From an uncultured Bacteroidia bacterium (GTDB lineage Bacteria; Bacteroidota; Bacteroidia; Bacteroidales; UBA932): a DNA stretch of 64,000 nucleotides. Shown in pieces: positions 8,815 through 19,101 of the stretch; the stretch's first letter is position 1; each line of letters starts with the position of its first letter. Made by a program: the position numbers and the translations under genes. The stretch is taken from contig CADAAA010000007.1 in assembly GCA_902785785.1 (NCBI GenBank), positions 62,001 through 126,000 of the forward strand, given 5' to 3'. The notes below the pieces were generated by a model that worked only from the letters and a program-made list of their open reading frames with translations, was not told where the DNA came from and did no database searches.

Positions 8815-9746
8815 CGGCTGAGACGCACGAAGATCGAGAGCGGGAGGGCTTTGCCGAAGCTGTCAAGCAGGGCGAGCTCCCCGCTTTCCATTTCATATCC
8901 GTCTTTTCCTTTCAGCCCGAAGGCTTCCTTGACGACTGTTTCGCCCAGTAGGGCGGAGTATCCGTTGGAATAGAGGTTGAGGACCATGAACGAATCCTTC
9001 GGGGCGAGGATCTGGGAGACGGTCTTGAGCATGTCGAAGAGACACTCGTCGAGCTTCCACCTCTCTCCATCCGGGCCGTGCCCGTATGCAGGGGGGTCGA
9101 GGATGATCCCTTGGTAGAGGTTGCCCCTGCGGGCTTCCCTGCGGGCGAATTTCATGGCGTCCTCTACGACCCAGCGTATGCCGTCCAGGCCGCTGGCTTC
9201 CATGTTCTCCTTGGCCCAGGTGACGACCTGGCGGACTGAATCGAGATGAGTGACGTCGGCTCCGGCCGCCTTGGCGGCGAGCGAGGCCGCGCCGGTGTAT
9301 GCGAAGAGGTTCAGCACCTTGGGGCGCGGCCTCCCTTCGGCCTCCGCCTGTCGTACGAGCCTGCCCGTATGTTCGTATATGTACTCCCAGTTGGGCGCCT
9401 GCTCGGGGAAAACGCCTACATGCTTGAACGAGGTGAGTCCCAGACGCAGCCGGAGGTTGAGGCCGGCCTGCATGCCGCGGTAGCCGATGTACCACTGGTC
9501 GTCCATCTTCTTCAGACGCTCCCAGGTGCCGCTGTCTTCCTTTCCGGCTTTGCCGAAACCGGCGCCCGGCGCGAAGCGCGTATGCATGAGCCGGGCCCAT
9601 TCGGCGTCGCCCATGGACTTGTCCCAGAGTGCCTTCGGCTCGGGACGCGCCATGACATAACGGCCGTAGCGCTCCAGCTTCTCACCTCTGCCGGAATCTA
9701 TGATCTCGTAGTCCTTCCAGGACGCTGCCGGATACTCAATTTTCAT
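8811..9746 (-). CDS. class I SAM-dependent 23S rRNA methyltransferase (RlmI/RlmK-like)
   Basis: A 311-residue cytoplasmic methyltransferase. The SAM-binding motif N-L-F-A-Y-T-G lies near residue 150, followed by an acidic residue at the end of the next strand (T-H-L-D) and the catalytic-region motif D-P-P-A-Y-G. This combination is typical of the RlmI/RlmK-C group of rRNA base methyltransferases, which modify 23S rRNA. No PUA domain is evident at the N-terminus, so it is not a full RlmI. It is transcribed divergently from pgk across 95 bp containing back-to-back -7 boxes. The exact target base is unknown. Confidence 0.85.
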   Translation of the reverse strand: MKIEYPAASWKDYEIIDSGRGEKLERYGRYVMARPEPKALWDKSMGDAEWARLMHTRFAPGAGFGKAGKEDSGTWERLKKMDDQWYIGYRGMQAGLNLRLRLGLTSFKHVGVFPEQAPNWEYIYEHTGRLVRQAEAEGRPRPKVLNLFAYTGAASLAAKAAGADVTHLDSVRQVVTWAKENMEASGLDGIRWVVEDAMKFARREARRGNLYQGIILDPPAYGHGPDGERWKLDECLFDMLKTVSQILAPKDSFMVLNLYSNGYSALLGETVVKEAFGLKGKDGYEMESGELALLDSFGKALPLSIFVRLSR

Positions 9747-9766
9747 CGTTAATCGATTTATTGCTG

Positions 9767-9774
9767 CAAAGATA
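9767..9774 (-). promoter_or_regulatory. -7 promoter box for the rRNA methyltransferase gene
   Basis: On the minus strand the bases read TATCTTTG, a perfect TAnnTTTG box about 20 bp upstream of the methyltransferase start. No convincing -33 TTTG lies 19 bp further upstream, so the assignment rests on the -7 box and its position. Confidence 0.5.
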
Positions 9775-9796
9775 GTGGTTATTCGGTTAAAATTGT

Positions 9797-9804
9797 TAAT
9801 TTTG
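9797..9804 (+). promoter_or_regulatory. -7 promoter box for pgk
   Basis: TAATTTTG fits TAnnTTTG and lies 37 bp before the pgk ATG in an AT-rich stretch, consistent with a highly expressed glycolytic gene. The -33 position is not a good TTTG. Confidence 0.5.
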
Positions 9805-9841
9805 TGCTTGCCGAAAATGGAAATATTTAATTTTTATACTT

Positions 9842-11095
9842 ATGCAACAGTACATTGATTCTTACGATTTTACCGGCAAGAAAGCCATCGTCCGCGTAGA
9901 TTTCAACGTTCCTCTGAACGAGAATTTCGAGATCACCGACGACACCCGCATCCGCGCAGCCATCCCCACGCTTAAGAAAGTCCTCGAGAAGGGCGGTTCC
10001 CTCATCATCATGTCCCACCTGGGACGTCCCAAGAAGGTGGACCCCAAGTTCTCCCTCAAGCACATCGTGGCCCGCGTGTCCGAGCGCCTCGGCGTCCCGG
10101 TGCAGTTTGCCGACGATTGCATGAAGGCCGACGCACAGGCCGCCGCCCTCAAGCCGGGCGAGGTCCTGCTGCTCGAGAATCTCCGTTACTATGCAGAGGA
10201 GGAGGGCAAGCCCCGCGGACTCGCAGAGGACGCCTCCGACGAGGAGAAGGCCGCAGCCAAGGCTGCCGTCAAGGCCAGCCAGAAGGAGTTCGTGAAGCAT
10301 CTCGCTTCCTACGCTGACTGCTACATCAACGACGCTTTCGGTACCGCCCACCGCGCTCACGCCTCCACCGCCCTCATCGCCAAGTATTTCCCGAATGACA
10401 AGATGTTCGGCTACCTGATGGAAGGCGAGATCAAGGCCATCGACCACGTGCTCCACGAGGCCGAGCGCCCGCTGACGGCCATCGTCGGAGGCTCCAAGGT
10501 CTCCTCCAAGCTCGCTGTCCTTAAGAACCTCGTCGGCAAGGTCGACAACCTCATCATCGGCGGCGGCATGGGTTACACCTTCATCAAGGCCCAGGGCGGC
10601 AAGATCGGCAATTCCCTGCACGAGGACGACCTCATGCCGGATGCACTCGCCATCCTCGAAGAGGCCAAGGCCAAGGGCGTTAAGGTATACCTCTCCACCG
10701 AGGCCGTCGGCACCCAGGAGTTCTCCAACGAGGCCGAGACCAAGGTCTTCCCGTCCTGCGACATCCCTGATGATTGGGAGGGTGTGGATGCCGGCCCTCA
10801 TACGCTGGCTGCATGGAAGAAGGTCATCGATGCTTCCAAGACCATCCTCTGGAACGGTCCCGTCGGCGTCTTCGAGATCCCTCAGTTTGCCAAGGGTACC
10901 CTCCGCATCGCCCAGGACCTCGCCGAGGTCACTGCCGCCGGCGCGTTCACGCTCGTAGGCGGTGGCGACTCCGTTGCAGCAGTCACCCAGATGGGCTTCG
11001 CCGACAAGGTGAGCTACGTCTCCACCGGCGGCGGCGCCATGCTCGAGGCCATCGAAGGCAAGGATCTCCCCGGCATCGCTGCCATCAGGGAGTAG
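9842..11095 (+). CDS. pgk: phosphoglycerate kinase
   Basis: A 417-residue cytosolic glycolytic enzyme that transfers the phosphoryl group of 1,3-bisphosphoglycerate to ADP. The N-terminal signature R-V-D-F-N-V-P-L is present (residues 18-25), as are the substrate-binding S-H-L-G-R-P motif and the nucleotide-site G-G-G-D-S segment near the C-terminus. Length is typical. A short Ala/Lys-rich insertion near residues 127-145 is also seen in other Bacteroidota homologues. It is monocistronic: a promoter lies upstream and a strong intrinsic terminator directly follows. Confidence 0.98.
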   Translation: MQQYIDSYDFTGKKAIVRVDFNVPLNENFEITDDTRIRAAIPTLKKVLEKGGSLIIMSHLGRPKKVDPKFSLKHIVARVSERLGVPVQFADDCMKADAQAAALKPGEVLLLENLRYYAEEEGKPRGLAEDASDEEKAAAKAAVKASQKEFVKHLASYADCYINDAFGTAHRAHASTALIAKYFPNDKMFGYLMEGEIKAIDHVLHEAERPLTAIVGGSKVSSKLAVLKNLVGKVDNLIIGGGMGYTFIKAQGGKIGNSLHEDDLMPDALAILEEAKAKGVKVYLSTEAVGTQEFSNEAETKVFPSCDIPDDWEGVDAGPHTLAAWKKVIDASKTILWNGPVGVFEIPQFAKGTLRIAQDLAEVTAAGAFTLVGGGDSVAAVTQMGFADKVSYVSTGGGAMLEAIEGKDLPGIAAIRE

Positions 11096-11112
11096 TCTCC
11101 GATTGACACAGA

Positions 11113-11151
11113 CCGCCCTGGAACACATGTTGTCCCGGGGCGGTTTTTTTT
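11113..11151 (+). terminator. intrinsic terminator after pgk
   Basis: A nine-base-pair GC-rich stem (11113-11121 with 11135-11143, one G-U pair) with a 13-nt loop is followed at once by eight T residues. It separates pgk from the sigma-factor operon. Confidence 0.9.
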
Positions 11152-11180
11152 GCTTTTTTTCAATTTAATCAGACTTGACG

Positions 11181-11675
11181 ATGACATCCACCGAGATCGG
11201 TACCCTTTATAAGCAGTATTTCAGGCAGCTCTGCCTGTATGCGCTGCATTATGTGGGCAATCTCGATGAATCCAAGGATATCGTCCAGGAATGCTTCGCC
11301 TCCCTTATCAAGAATAATCCTGCCCTCTCAAATCCCAAGGTCTATCTCTACAACTCTGTCCGGAACCGTTGCATCGATCTGTTGAGGTCGAGGAAGAAAG
11401 AACGGATCGCCCCTATGGATGACCTGTCGTATATAAGTGATGAAGAGGCTCAGAGACGTTCCGAGATAGAGGTCCAACTTTGGGAGGCTGTCGATTCCCT
11501 CCCGCCCAAGCGTCGCGAACTGTTGCTTCTCAATAAAAGGGATGGCCTGAAATACAGTGACATAGCCCGTCTCAAAGGGCTTTCGGAGAACACTGTCCGC
11601 AACCAGATCTTCAGGGCAATCGAGTCTCTTCGAAATAATTCTAAAAAGATCCTGAGCTTCCTGTTCTGCCTGTAG
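11181..11675 (+). CDS. ECF RNA polymerase sigma factor (FecI-like)
   Basis: A 164-residue sigma-70 family protein with only regions 2 and 4. Region 2 spans roughly residues 8-75, including the D-I-V-Q-E-C-F segment. Region 4 spans about 105-160 and has the helix-turn-helix Y-S-D-I-A-x-x-K-G-L-S-E-N-T-V-R-N. The ATG at 11181 is preferred over a TTG six bases upstream. The next gene is a FecR-type anti-sigma factor and then a receptor with an STN domain, so this is the cytoplasmic end of a trans-envelope signalling chain that should switch on the receptor operon when its ligand binds. Confidence 0.92.
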   Translation: MTSTEIGTLYKQYFRQLCLYALHYVGNLDESKDIVQECFASLIKNNPALSNPKVYLYNSVRNRCIDLLRSRKKERIAPMDDLSYISDEEAQRRSEIEVQLWEAVDSLPPKRRELLLLNKRDGLKYSDIARLKGLSENTVRNQIFRAIESLRNNSKKILSFLFCL

Positions 11676-11740
11676 TATCTTTTTTTTGAGTGGGGAGTGG
11701 TATATTCTGCCGCTTTTTCCGTCTTATCAGAAAAAAGAAT

Positions 11741-12520
11741 ATGCAGGAGAATATGGATCGTATGCTTGGCTTCGTGCTCAAGCACTACCGTCAAGATGCA
11801 TTCGACAGCGAAACAAAGGCGGAATCTCGGAAGGTCCGTCGTTTCCCTATATGGAGATATGCTGCAACTTTCACTGCCGTGGCAGCCGCAGTGCTCCTTT
11901 TTGTATTCCTTTTCCATTCGGGTCCGTCTGTATCGGAATATATGGCGGCCGACTCTTCCATCCAGGCTGAGCTTCCGGATGGCAGTTCCGTCATACTCCA
12001 TCCTGGAACCAGGGTGAAGTATTCTGACTCTAAGGGAGGCAGGAACGTCGAGATGGAAGGGACGGCTTTGTTCAAAGTGACCAGGGATGAGAGCCGTCCG
12101 TTCAAGGTCGATGCTGGTGAATCCGTAGTCGAAGTCCTTGGAACCGTGTTTCAGGTGAAGCAGTCTGCCGGAGATGTCTACGTGGATGTCCTTGAGGGCA
12201 AAGTCCTCTTCGCTGGCAGCGAGGACGGAGTAATACTGATCCCGGGCATGGAGTCCGTCCTCCGGGAGGGGGCTTCTGTCCCTGAAGCGGTGGAAAACGC
12301 CTTTCCCAATCCCATCGCCTGGGCAACAGGCATATTCAAGTATGAAGGAACTCCCCTGGAAACCGTGCTGGCAGAATTGTCCGATTACTTCGGAAGGGAG
12401 TTCATCGTCTCTCCCGATACTGAGGGAAGGACCCTGACGGGGTCGTTCTCTACGGAGGATCCCGAAACCATCGCCGAGGCTATCTCTGCTGCGCTCGAAA
12501 TCGTAGTATCCGTAAAATAA
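11741..12520 (+). CDS. FecR-family anti-sigma factor
   Basis: About 259 residues from the ATG at 11741; an in-frame GTG at 11690 would add 17 unlikely residues. A short basic cytoplasmic N-terminus is followed by one membrane segment (residues about 37-58) and a periplasmic FecR domain (about 70-170). The C-terminal 70 residues match the DUF4974 module common in Bacteroidota FecR proteins. It should bind and hold the FecI-like sigma factor encoded 65 bp upstream, and contact the receptor STN domain in the periplasm. Confidence 0.9.
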   Translation: MQENMDRMLGFVLKHYRQDAFDSETKAESRKVRRFPIWRYAATFTAVAAAVLLFVFLFHSGPSVSEYMAADSSIQAELPDGSSVILHPGTRVKYSDSKGGRNVEMEGTALFKVTRDESRPFKVDAGESVVEVLGTVFQVKQSAGDVYVDVLEGKVLFAGSEDGVILIPGMESVLREGASVPEAVENAFPNPIAWATGIFKYEGTPLETVLAELSDYFGREFIVSPDTEGRTLTGSFSTEDPETIAEAISAALEIVVSVK

Positions 12521-12536
12521 CCTGAACGTCCGACTT

Positions 12537-15071
12537 ATGAAGAATCTATTTAAACTGCTTGTTCCAGTACTGGCGATCACTGTCCTCGCTGGAGTGGAGG
12601 CTTTCGCACAGAAAGCCTCCCAAGCAACTTTGAAAGAACGCATGGCCTGGATCGAGGAAGCATACGGAGTGAGTTTCATCTATGATTCCAACGTGAACCT
12701 GGATATCCCGTATAAAGGTTCCGGAACAAGGGATGCTTCCGTCGAGCTGAAGGATGTTCTACGGGACCTTTTCAGCGGGACCGGAATGGAATGGGACGTC
12801 AAGCGCAAATACATCGCCGTGCGTGCGTACAAACCGTCCATTGAGAACATTCATGCTGTCATTGACCCTGAAACGTTGCTGGACACTCTGGCGGCTTCCA
12901 GGATCACTTCGTACATCGACAGGGACCTCAATACTACCCAGACGGGTCTCACTAAGATTGACGGAAAAGCATTCAACAGGGGTTTCGCCGTGCTGAGCTC
13001 TCCGGATGTGATCAAGACCCTCCAGGTCCTTCCGGGAGTCGCTGCCGGCACGGAGCTTATGTCAAGCCTGTATGTGCACGGCGGAGACGGCAGCGATAAC
13101 CTTTTCCTCCTAGACGGAGTACCGGTTTACCAGGTCAGCCACTTGATAGGTCTCTATTCGGCTTTCAATACAGATGCGGTCGAGAGCCTTGACTTCTACA
13201 AGAGCGGTTTTCCGGCAAGGTTCGGCGGCCGTACTTCTTCCGTCGTGGACATGGCGACGAAGCAAGGGAGTTTCGACTCTTATTCCGGGACGTTCTCGAT
13301 AGGCCTCATCAATGCCCAGATGCAGTATGGCGGTCCGATAATAAAGGACAGGACATCGTTCAGCATCGCCCTCCGGCGCAGTTGGCTCGACACATTCAGC
13401 TGGCCAGTTTTCAAGTTCATAGTTTCCTCCGATCACGAGAAGTATTCCGGCGGTTACCGGCTCTATGACATCAACCTCAACCTTACGCATAAGTTCAGCG
13501 ATAGGAGCGTGCTTTCCTTGAATTTCTATGACGGTAAAGACGTGCTGAGTTATGGGAAGCACTCCTGGGGAGGCAGGGATGGACAAAGAGAAGGCGACGG
13601 TGAGTTTGCATTCGACCTGACCTGGAACAGGGATGAGAAAATGGATGCCCGCCTCAAATGGGGAAATATTGTCGGGAGCGCAGTGTGGAATGTGGACTTC
13701 TCCCCGGTTTTTTCCATGAGACTCACGGCCTACCACACCGGGACCATGGGACTGGTCAATTATGGGGAGGACAATTACAGGAAGTTTGTTTATACATACA
13801 TTCAACATAAACAGTTCGACAGAACGGAAGAGCACAAGGGCTCTTACGATACGTCGAACTATTCCAGGATAAGGGATTATGCACTGAAGGCCGACTTCGA
13901 TTACATACCCTCCAATGTCCATCACGTCAGGACGGGATTGGGCTACCAGCTGCACAATTTCCGCCCGGAAAGGACGACTGTCAGTTCATCGAATGACTTC
14001 GTGCAGATAGATACCACCATTACTGACGGCTATCTGTACAGATATATCGGTCATGAAGCCTCTCTTTATGCCGAGGACGAGATGACACTGTCGAGGAGGC
14101 TCAAGCTGAATGCAGGTCTCAGATATACTCTGTATGCCATCGACGGCAAAGCATCGAATCATCTCGAGCCCAGGTTTGCGGTCAAGTACCAGTTCTCCGA
14201 TTTCGGCTCCGCCAAGCTGTCCTACACCCAGATGAACCAGTTCGTTCATCAGGTCACTACGTTCTATGTGGAATTGCCCACATCCCTTTGGATGCCGTCC
14301 ACGAGCAAAGTGGCTCCCATGCACTCTTCCCAGATTGCGGGAGGCATATACACGGATCTCCCCGGAGGTTTCCATGTCGATCTGGAAGGATGGTACAAGA
14401 CCATGTCCCATCTGTTGGAATACTCCGGCAAGCTGACTTTCTTCCCTCCGGTGGACAGTTGGGAGAAGTCTTTCTGCGAAGGTATCGGACGGTCCTACGG
14501 AGTCGAGACTACGGTGTCATATACCAAGGGAAAGATGGAGGCGACTGCCGGCTACACCCTTTCCTGGAATGAGAGGAAGTTCGACGACATCGCTGTCGAT
14601 TGGTACGCGGACAGGAACGACAACCGTCATAAGCTCAACCTCACGCTTACGTACCGGCCTTCCCGCAAGGTCGACCTCTATGCGGGATGGCTGTTCCATT
14701 CGGGCAGCAGGATCACCATTCCTACCCACGGAGTAAACAGGGAGTTCTACTTCGAGGAGAGCCCTGAAAGGGTATGGTTCCCGGACAGGGACTATTCCGA
14801 CCTGTACGTCGGCCCCTACAATATGAGGATGGCTCCGTACCACAGGCTGGACCTCGGAGCGAATTTCCGGCACGTGACGAAGAGGGGCAATGAAGGGATA
14901 TGGAACATAAGCATCTACAATGCCTACTGCAGGATGAATCCCATTACGGCGACCGTATATGACAGGGTTGAGATAATATTCCCAAAGAAAGTCACTTATT
15001 TCGGGGAGTCCTTCGAAGGGATCTCCGTGATCCCGATCATTCCCACGGTCAGTTATACGATCAAATTCTAA
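12537..15071 (+). CDS. STN-domain TonB-dependent receptor (DUF4249-partner type)
   Basis: An 844-residue outer-membrane receptor. A signal peptide (cut after A-F-A-Q) is followed by an STN/secretin-like signalling domain (about 27-95), a plug with the segments L-Q-V-L-P-G-V and G-G-R-T-S-S-V-V-D, and a 22-strand-type barrel ending in a terminal Phe. It is unusual in lacking the carboxypeptidase-regulatory-like domain that normally sits between STN and plug in this subgroup. The STN domain and the upstream FecI/FecR pair support ligand-dependent transcriptional control. The following DUF4249 lipoprotein is the usual partner. The ligand is unknown. Confidence 0.92.
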   Translation: MKNLFKLLVPVLAITVLAGVEAFAQKASQATLKERMAWIEEAYGVSFIYDSNVNLDIPYKGSGTRDASVELKDVLRDLFSGTGMEWDVKRKYIAVRAYKPSIENIHAVIDPETLLDTLAASRITSYIDRDLNTTQTGLTKIDGKAFNRGFAVLSSPDVIKTLQVLPGVAAGTELMSSLYVHGGDGSDNLFLLDGVPVYQVSHLIGLYSAFNTDAVESLDFYKSGFPARFGGRTSSVVDMATKQGSFDSYSGTFSIGLINAQMQYGGPIIKDRTSFSIALRRSWLDTFSWPVFKFIVSSDHEKYSGGYRLYDINLNLTHKFSDRSVLSLNFYDGKDVLSYGKHSWGGRDGQREGDGEFAFDLTWNRDEKMDARLKWGNIVGSAVWNVDFSPVFSMRLTAYHTGTMGLVNYGEDNYRKFVYTYIQHKQFDRTEEHKGSYDTSNYSRIRDYALKADFDYIPSNVHHVRTGLGYQLHNFRPERTTVSSSNDFVQIDTTITDGYLYRYIGHEASLYAEDEMTLSRRLKLNAGLRYTLYAIDGKASNHLEPRFAVKYQFSDFGSAKLSYTQMNQFVHQVTTFYVELPTSLWMPSTSKVAPMHSSQIAGGIYTDLPGGFHVDLEGWYKTMSHLLEYSGKLTFFPPVDSWEKSFCEGIGRSYGVETTVSYTKGKMEATAGYTLSWNERKFDDIAVDWYADRNDNRHKLNLTLTYRPSRKVDLYAGWLFHSGSRITIPTHGVNREFYFEESPERVWFPDRDYSDLYVGPYNMRMAPYHRLDLGANFRHVTKRGNEGIWNISIYNAYCRMNPITATVYDRVEIIFPKKVTYFGESFEGISVIPIIPTVSYTIKF

Positions 15072-15080
15072 CCCTTGAGT

Positions 15081-16070
15081 ATGATGAAGCGAATGAAACA
15101 TATAATGCTTGTAATGCCCGTCGTTGCACTGGCCCTGACGCTCATTCCATCCTGCGTGATGATAATGGATAGCGGAGAGGACGGTAGAAGCGTCATCTAT
15201 GTGGAGTGCATCCAGGGTATGAGCGACACTACCGCCATTACCGTGATGGCAACCGCTCCCAAGTTCGGATACGATAAGAGCCGTGTCCTGTCCGACGTGG
15301 ATGTGACCTTGAAGGCGGGAGGACGCGAGATCCCTCTCAGCAATGCCAAGGTTGAGGTGGAGCTGTTTCCCTTGGGCGCATACTACACTACCGAGAAGAT
15401 ACCGGGAGGTCAGACTCTGGAGATAACCGTGTCCGGAGGTGGTCTTGACCCTGTGACGGCCACTACTTTCAAGCCAGAGGACCTTAAACCATTCAAGGTG
15501 GATATTGATAAAGCATTCATCTATTTGGACGGATCCCCGGGCAATGGCCAGAGGGTGATCAAGATGGAGATAACACCTGACGACCCGGATATAGCCGATC
15601 ACTATTATGCGGTCGTTTTCGAAGAGAGAAGATTCAGCAGTGAGGGGAAGGTCAGGTATCTCTATCCGGCGCCCATACTTGACTCGGAAGGTTTCATCTA
15701 TTCATCCGAATTCGGGGATGACCTCGTAGTCAAAGCGGGTTTCTCGTCCTGGTCCTTGTTTAAGGACGGTAGAGCTAATGGCAATGTCGTCCCGGTATAT
15801 ATGTGGAGAGGGGCTTCATTGATGAAGGATGGAACCATCACCGTGTATTTCGACGGGCGGAATGATACCTCGGAGATGAGGGTTCACCTGATGGAGATCT
15901 CCCCGGAGGTATACCGCTATGCAAAAACTCTGGAATATCGGGAAGACTATACGGAGGCGCTTGTTCCGTTCGTCCCCTCTTCATATTCATATTCCAACGT
16001 CAAGGGCGGCTGCGGCGTTTTCGGCGCAGTGAGCCGCCTTGAAGGAGACTGGATCGAACTTCCTGAATGA
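15081..16070 (+). CDS. DUF4249 lipoprotein
   Basis: About 329 residues, starting at ATG 15081; an upstream TTG at 15075 and a second ATG at 15084 are alternatives. A hydrophobic signal ends I-P-S-C, a lipobox. The body is beta-rich and contains the S-N-V-K-G-G-C-G-V-F-G-A segment near the C-terminus that is characteristic of DUF4249 proteins. The family pairs with the receptor subgroup encoded directly upstream and probably acts as its surface-exposed ligand-binding or lid component, like SusD. It is nine bases from the receptor stop. No ligand is known for the family. Confidence 0.85.
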   Translation: MMKRMKHIMLVMPVVALALTLIPSCVMIMDSGEDGRSVIYVECIQGMSDTTAITVMATAPKFGYDKSRVLSDVDVTLKAGGREIPLSNAKVEVELFPLGAYYTTEKIPGGQTLEITVSGGGLDPVTATTFKPEDLKPFKVDIDKAFIYLDGSPGNGQRVIKMEITPDDPDIADHYYAVVFEERRFSSEGKVRYLYPAPILDSEGFIYSSEFGDDLVVKAGFSSWSLFKDGRANGNVVPVYMWRGASLMKDGTITVYFDGRNDTSEMRVHLMEISPEVYRYAKTLEYREDYTEALVPFVPSSYSYSNVKGGCGVFGAVSRLEGDWIELPE

Positions 16071-16077
16071 CAACGCT

Positions 16078-16533
16078 ATGAAAGCCAATTCAAGTTTTAT
16101 AATCCCGGTTCTGTCCCTTATGATCCTGCTCCTGCCTTCCTGCTCGAAGGAGAAGGCGGACATAACCGTCCATTATTATCTGACGAATGCATCGGATTAC
16201 GACCTCAGGATACGGACCTCGAAGTCAATTACGCTGGACCTTCCAGTACAGGCTACCGGCAGCATCACCGATGTCACCGAGGGTATCGACTACCACGGCT
16301 CGTGCAGCTTCAGTTCAGCCTTTGAAGAGGGATGCATACTCACGATAACATATGAGGACAAGGAGTACGATTACGATATGACACGAAGCACCTGGGGATT
16401 CAAGGATATCCGTTCCTACAAGGTCCATAAGGATGCTCCCAGGGAATTCACGGCTGAATACACCATATACAGCGGAGAGATCGTCGAGCACCTTGTCGAT
16501 CTCGGAGTTATTGGAAGAAGGGACGATTATTGA
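16078..16533 (+). CDS. small hypothetical lipoprotein of the FecI/FecR uptake operon
   Basis: A 151-residue protein whose ATG at 16078 follows the DUF4249 stop by seven bases. The signal peptide ends L-P-S-C-S-K-E, a lipobox. The rest is predicted beta-sandwich-like, rich in Tyr, Thr and Asp, with no motif I recognise. Position makes it the last member of the sigma/anti-sigma/receptor operon, so it may be an accessory surface component. Confidence 0.7.
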   Translation: MKANSSFIIPVLSLMILLLPSCSKEKADITVHYYLTNASDYDLRIRTSKSITLDLPVQATGSITDVTEGIDYHGSCSFSSAFEEGCILTITYEDKEYDYDMTRSTWGFKDIRSYKVHKDAPREFTAEYTIYSGEIVEHLVDLGVIGRRDDY

Positions 16534-16561
16534 CCGGGCGCGCTCACTCCGCAGTTTTTGT

Positions 16562-16569
16562 TATCTTTG
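16562..16569 (+). promoter_or_regulatory. -7 promoter box for the GH95 gene
   Basis: TATCTTTG lies 22 bp before the GH95 ATG, just after the preceding operon ends. The expected -33 region is GC-rich and does not match, so strength may depend on an activator. Confidence 0.5.
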
Positions 16570-16591
16570 TAAAATTGTAGGAGTGAGTGCT

Positions 16592-19084
16592 ATGAAACAA
16601 ATACTGTTGATACCGATCGTGGCGGCGCTGATGTCGATGGCGGCGTCGGCGCAGGTCATGAGATACGACCGTGAGGCGGCGAGTTTCAATGAAGCGCTGC
16701 CGCTTGGCAACGGCCATATCGGCGCCATGGTCTATGGCGGAGTGGACGATGACCTGATAAATCTCAATGAATCTACCCTGTGGGGAGGATGCGGCGCTGA
16801 CAACAATCCCGCGCCCGATGGCCCGGAGATCCTCCGGCAGGTGCGCGAAGCGCTGTTCGCCGAGGACTGGCAGGGGGCGCGGAAGCTGCTGGTGCCCCTT
16901 CAGGGGCCCAACGCTTCGGCATACCTGCCGATGGGCAACCTTCATATACGCCAGACTTATCCTGCGCCGAGAGAGTTGATGGGCCGGCGCGGCCGGCCGG
17001 GGGCACAGCTTGCGCAGGCCCCGGCCGACTCCCTGCCGGACAGTTATCTCCGGACACTGGATCTCGGTACTGCTGTAGCCGTGACCGAGATCGTCCGCAA
17101 CGGCATCAAGTACACCCGCGAGTATTTCGTATCATATCCAGACCGCGTGATGGTGATACGTATCACCGCTTCACGTCGCGGTGCGCTCAACTTCTCATTG
17201 GATGGTGATTCGCCATGGAGGGGAGTGAAGGTTGAGGGCGTTTCCGACAACGAATTCACCGTCAGCGGACAGCTTGGCTACAGGATGGGCACCGACGGGC
17301 AGTATCCATATATCTGGGAGGGCCCCTACGGCGAGAAAGGCATGCGATACCAGTACCGCGTAAAGGCTGTACAGTGTGACGGAGAAGTGTATACGGCTCC
17401 GGGGCTTAGGGTAAGCCGTGCAACCTCGGTCACGATAATGGTCAGCGCTGCGACCAGTTTTGCCGGCTTCGACCGCGATCCGGATTTCCACGGATTGGAC
17501 GAGAAGGCTTTGGCGAAGCAGTGGATGGATGCCGCCGAGGGCAAGGATCCGGATGCCATGCTCGAAGCGCATATCGCTGATTACAAGTCCATTGCCGACA
17601 GACTGGAGTTGAGGCTTGCCGGCGATGATGATCCCGCCCTTGCGGAAATGCCTACCGACAGGCGTCTGGCCCGCTATGCCGAAGGCGCCGCGGACCCCGG
17701 CCTGGAGATGATGTATTTCCGTTTCGGCCGCTACCTGCTGATAAGCAGTTCGCGGGCCGACGGCGTTCCGGCAAATCTCCAGGGCATCTGGAATGCCGAC
17801 CGCTATCCCGCATGGGGGTCCGACTATACGACCAACATCAACCTCCAGATGAATTACTGGCCGGCCGAGCCGCTCGCCATGAGCGACCTTACCGCTCCGC
17901 TGCACCGCTTCATCAAGGACGCTTCCGTCAATGGCGCGCAGATAGCCCGCAACATGTACGGCATGCGCGGCTGGACGGTCCATCACAATTCCGACATCTG
18001 GGCGGCTGCCAATCCTGTCGGAGAGAAGGAGGGTGACCCTATGTGGGCCAACTGGGCCATGGGAGGAGCCTGGCTCTGCCAGCATCTGTTCGAGCACTAT
18101 CGTTTCACCCTGGACGGAGAGTTCCTCCGGACCATGGCGTACCCGCTCATGAAGGGTGCCGCGGAGTTCCTGCTCGACTGGCTTGTGGAACGCGACGGGG
18201 AGTTCTTTACAGCCCCGTCAACATCTCCCGAGAATGCTTTCATCGATGAAAACGGCGCCAAGGGAGTGGTGACCATAGGGTCGGCCATGGACCTGGAACT
18301 GTCATGGGACCTGCTGACCAACTGCATCGAGGCCAGCGAGGTTTTGGGAGTGGATGAACGCCAGCGTGAGATATGGCGGGACGTGCGTGCCAGGCTGCAC
18401 CCTCTGCAGATCGGGGCAAAAGGCAATCTCGTCGAATGGTACAAGGACTGGGAAGACGACGATCCCCAGCACCGTCATGTCTCACATCTTTTTGCCCTCT
18501 ATCCCGGACATCAGATATCTCCGCTGAACACTCCCGAGCTTGCTGCCGCAGCCCGCAAGACCTTGGAAATCAGGGGTGACGGCGGGACCGGATGGAGCAA
18601 GGCATGGAAGGTCAATTTCTGGGCGAGGTTGCTTGACGGCGACCACTCCTACCTGATGTACAGGGAGCTGCTGAGCAAGTCCACCCTTCCCAACCTCTTC
18701 GACAGCCATCCTCCGTTCCAGATAGACGGCAATTTCGGAGGTATTGCGGGTGTGGCCGAGATGCTGCTCCAGAGCCAGAACGGTGAGCTGCACCTGCTGC
18801 CCGCCCTGCCTTCGGCCTGGGCCGAAGGCAGCGTCAAGGGCATGCAGGCCAGGGGAGCTTTCACCGTAGACCTTGACTGGAAAGGCGGCCGCCTGAAAGG
18901 AGCGGTCATCCGCTCCCGGGCAGGCGGCAGCTGCCGGGTCCGCACGGCGGCCCCGGTGGTGGTGACGCGCGCCGGCGGCGCCAGGGGCCGGGCGGTCTCC
19001 GCCCGGACGGAGCGCGACGGAGCGTGGTATGTCACTATGTTCAGGACGGCTCCGGATACGGAATACTTTTTGATAGCAAATTAA
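16592..19084 (+). CDS. GH95 glycoside hydrolase (alpha-L-fucosidase/L-galactosidase type)
   Basis: An 830-residue secreted enzyme. The ATG at 16592 begins a clear signal peptide (cut near A-S-A-Q); an in-frame extension to 16433 overlaps the previous gene and is rejected. The N-terminal GH95 signature [11 protein letters not shown] is followed by the (alpha/alpha)6 catalytic domain. N-I-N-L-Q-M-N-Y-W supplies the two Asn that activate water in the family, S-T-S-P-E-N the probable general acid Glu, and Q-I-D-G-N-F-G the probable base Asp. Inverting removal of alpha-1,2-L-fucose or L-galactose from glycans is expected. No fucose genes are adjacent, so it is an isolated enzyme here. Confidence 0.92.
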   Translation: MKQILLIPIVAALMSMAASAQVMRYDREAASFNEALPLGNGHIGAMVYGGVDDDLINLNESTLWGGCGADNNPAPDGPEILRQVREALFAEDWQGARKLLVPLQGPNASAYLPMGNLHIRQTYPAPRELMGRRGRPGAQLAQAPADSLPDSYLRTLDLGTAVAVTEIVRNGIKYTREYFVSYPDRVMVIRITASRRGALNFSLDGDSPWRGVKVEGVSDNEFTVSGQLGYRMGTDGQYPYIWEGPYGEKGMRYQYRVKAVQCDGEVYTAPGLRVSRATSVTIMVSAATSFAGFDRDPDFHGLDEKALAKQWMDAAEGKDPDAMLEAHIADYKSIADRLELRLAGDDDPALAEMPTDRRLARYAEGAADPGLEMMYFRFGRYLLISSSRADGVPANLQGIWNADRYPAWGSDYTTNINLQMNYWPAEPLAMSDLTAPLHRFIKDASVNGAQIARNMYGMRGWTVHHNSDIWAAANPVGEKEGDPMWANWAMGGAWLCQHLFEHYRFTLDGEFLRTMAYPLMKGAAEFLLDWLVERDGEFFTAPSTSPENAFIDENGAKGVVTIGSAMDLELSWDLLTNCIEASEVLGVDERQREIWRDVRARLHPLQIGAKGNLVEWYKDWEDDDPQHRHVSHLFALYPGHQISPLNTPELAAAARKTLEIRGDGGTGWSKAWKVNFWARLLDGDHSYLMYRELLSKSTLPNLFDSHPPFQIDGNFGGIAGVAEMLLQSQNGELHLLPALPSAWAEGSVKGMQARGAFTVDLDWKGGRLKGAVIRSRAGGSCRVRTAAPVVVTRAGGARGRAVSARTERDGAWYVTMFRTAPDTEYFLIAN

Positions 19085-19101
19085 TGCTTATATTTGCATT
19101 T

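Noticed and set aside
9747-9841. Small RNA between the methyltransferase and pgk
   Set aside because: The gap is only 95 bp and is explained by divergent -7 boxes and leaders. No stable structure was seen.
16433-16591. N-terminal extension of the GH95 gene to 16433
   Set aside because: It would overlap the end of the preceding lipoprotein gene and bury the signal peptide. A -7 box lies just before ATG 16592.
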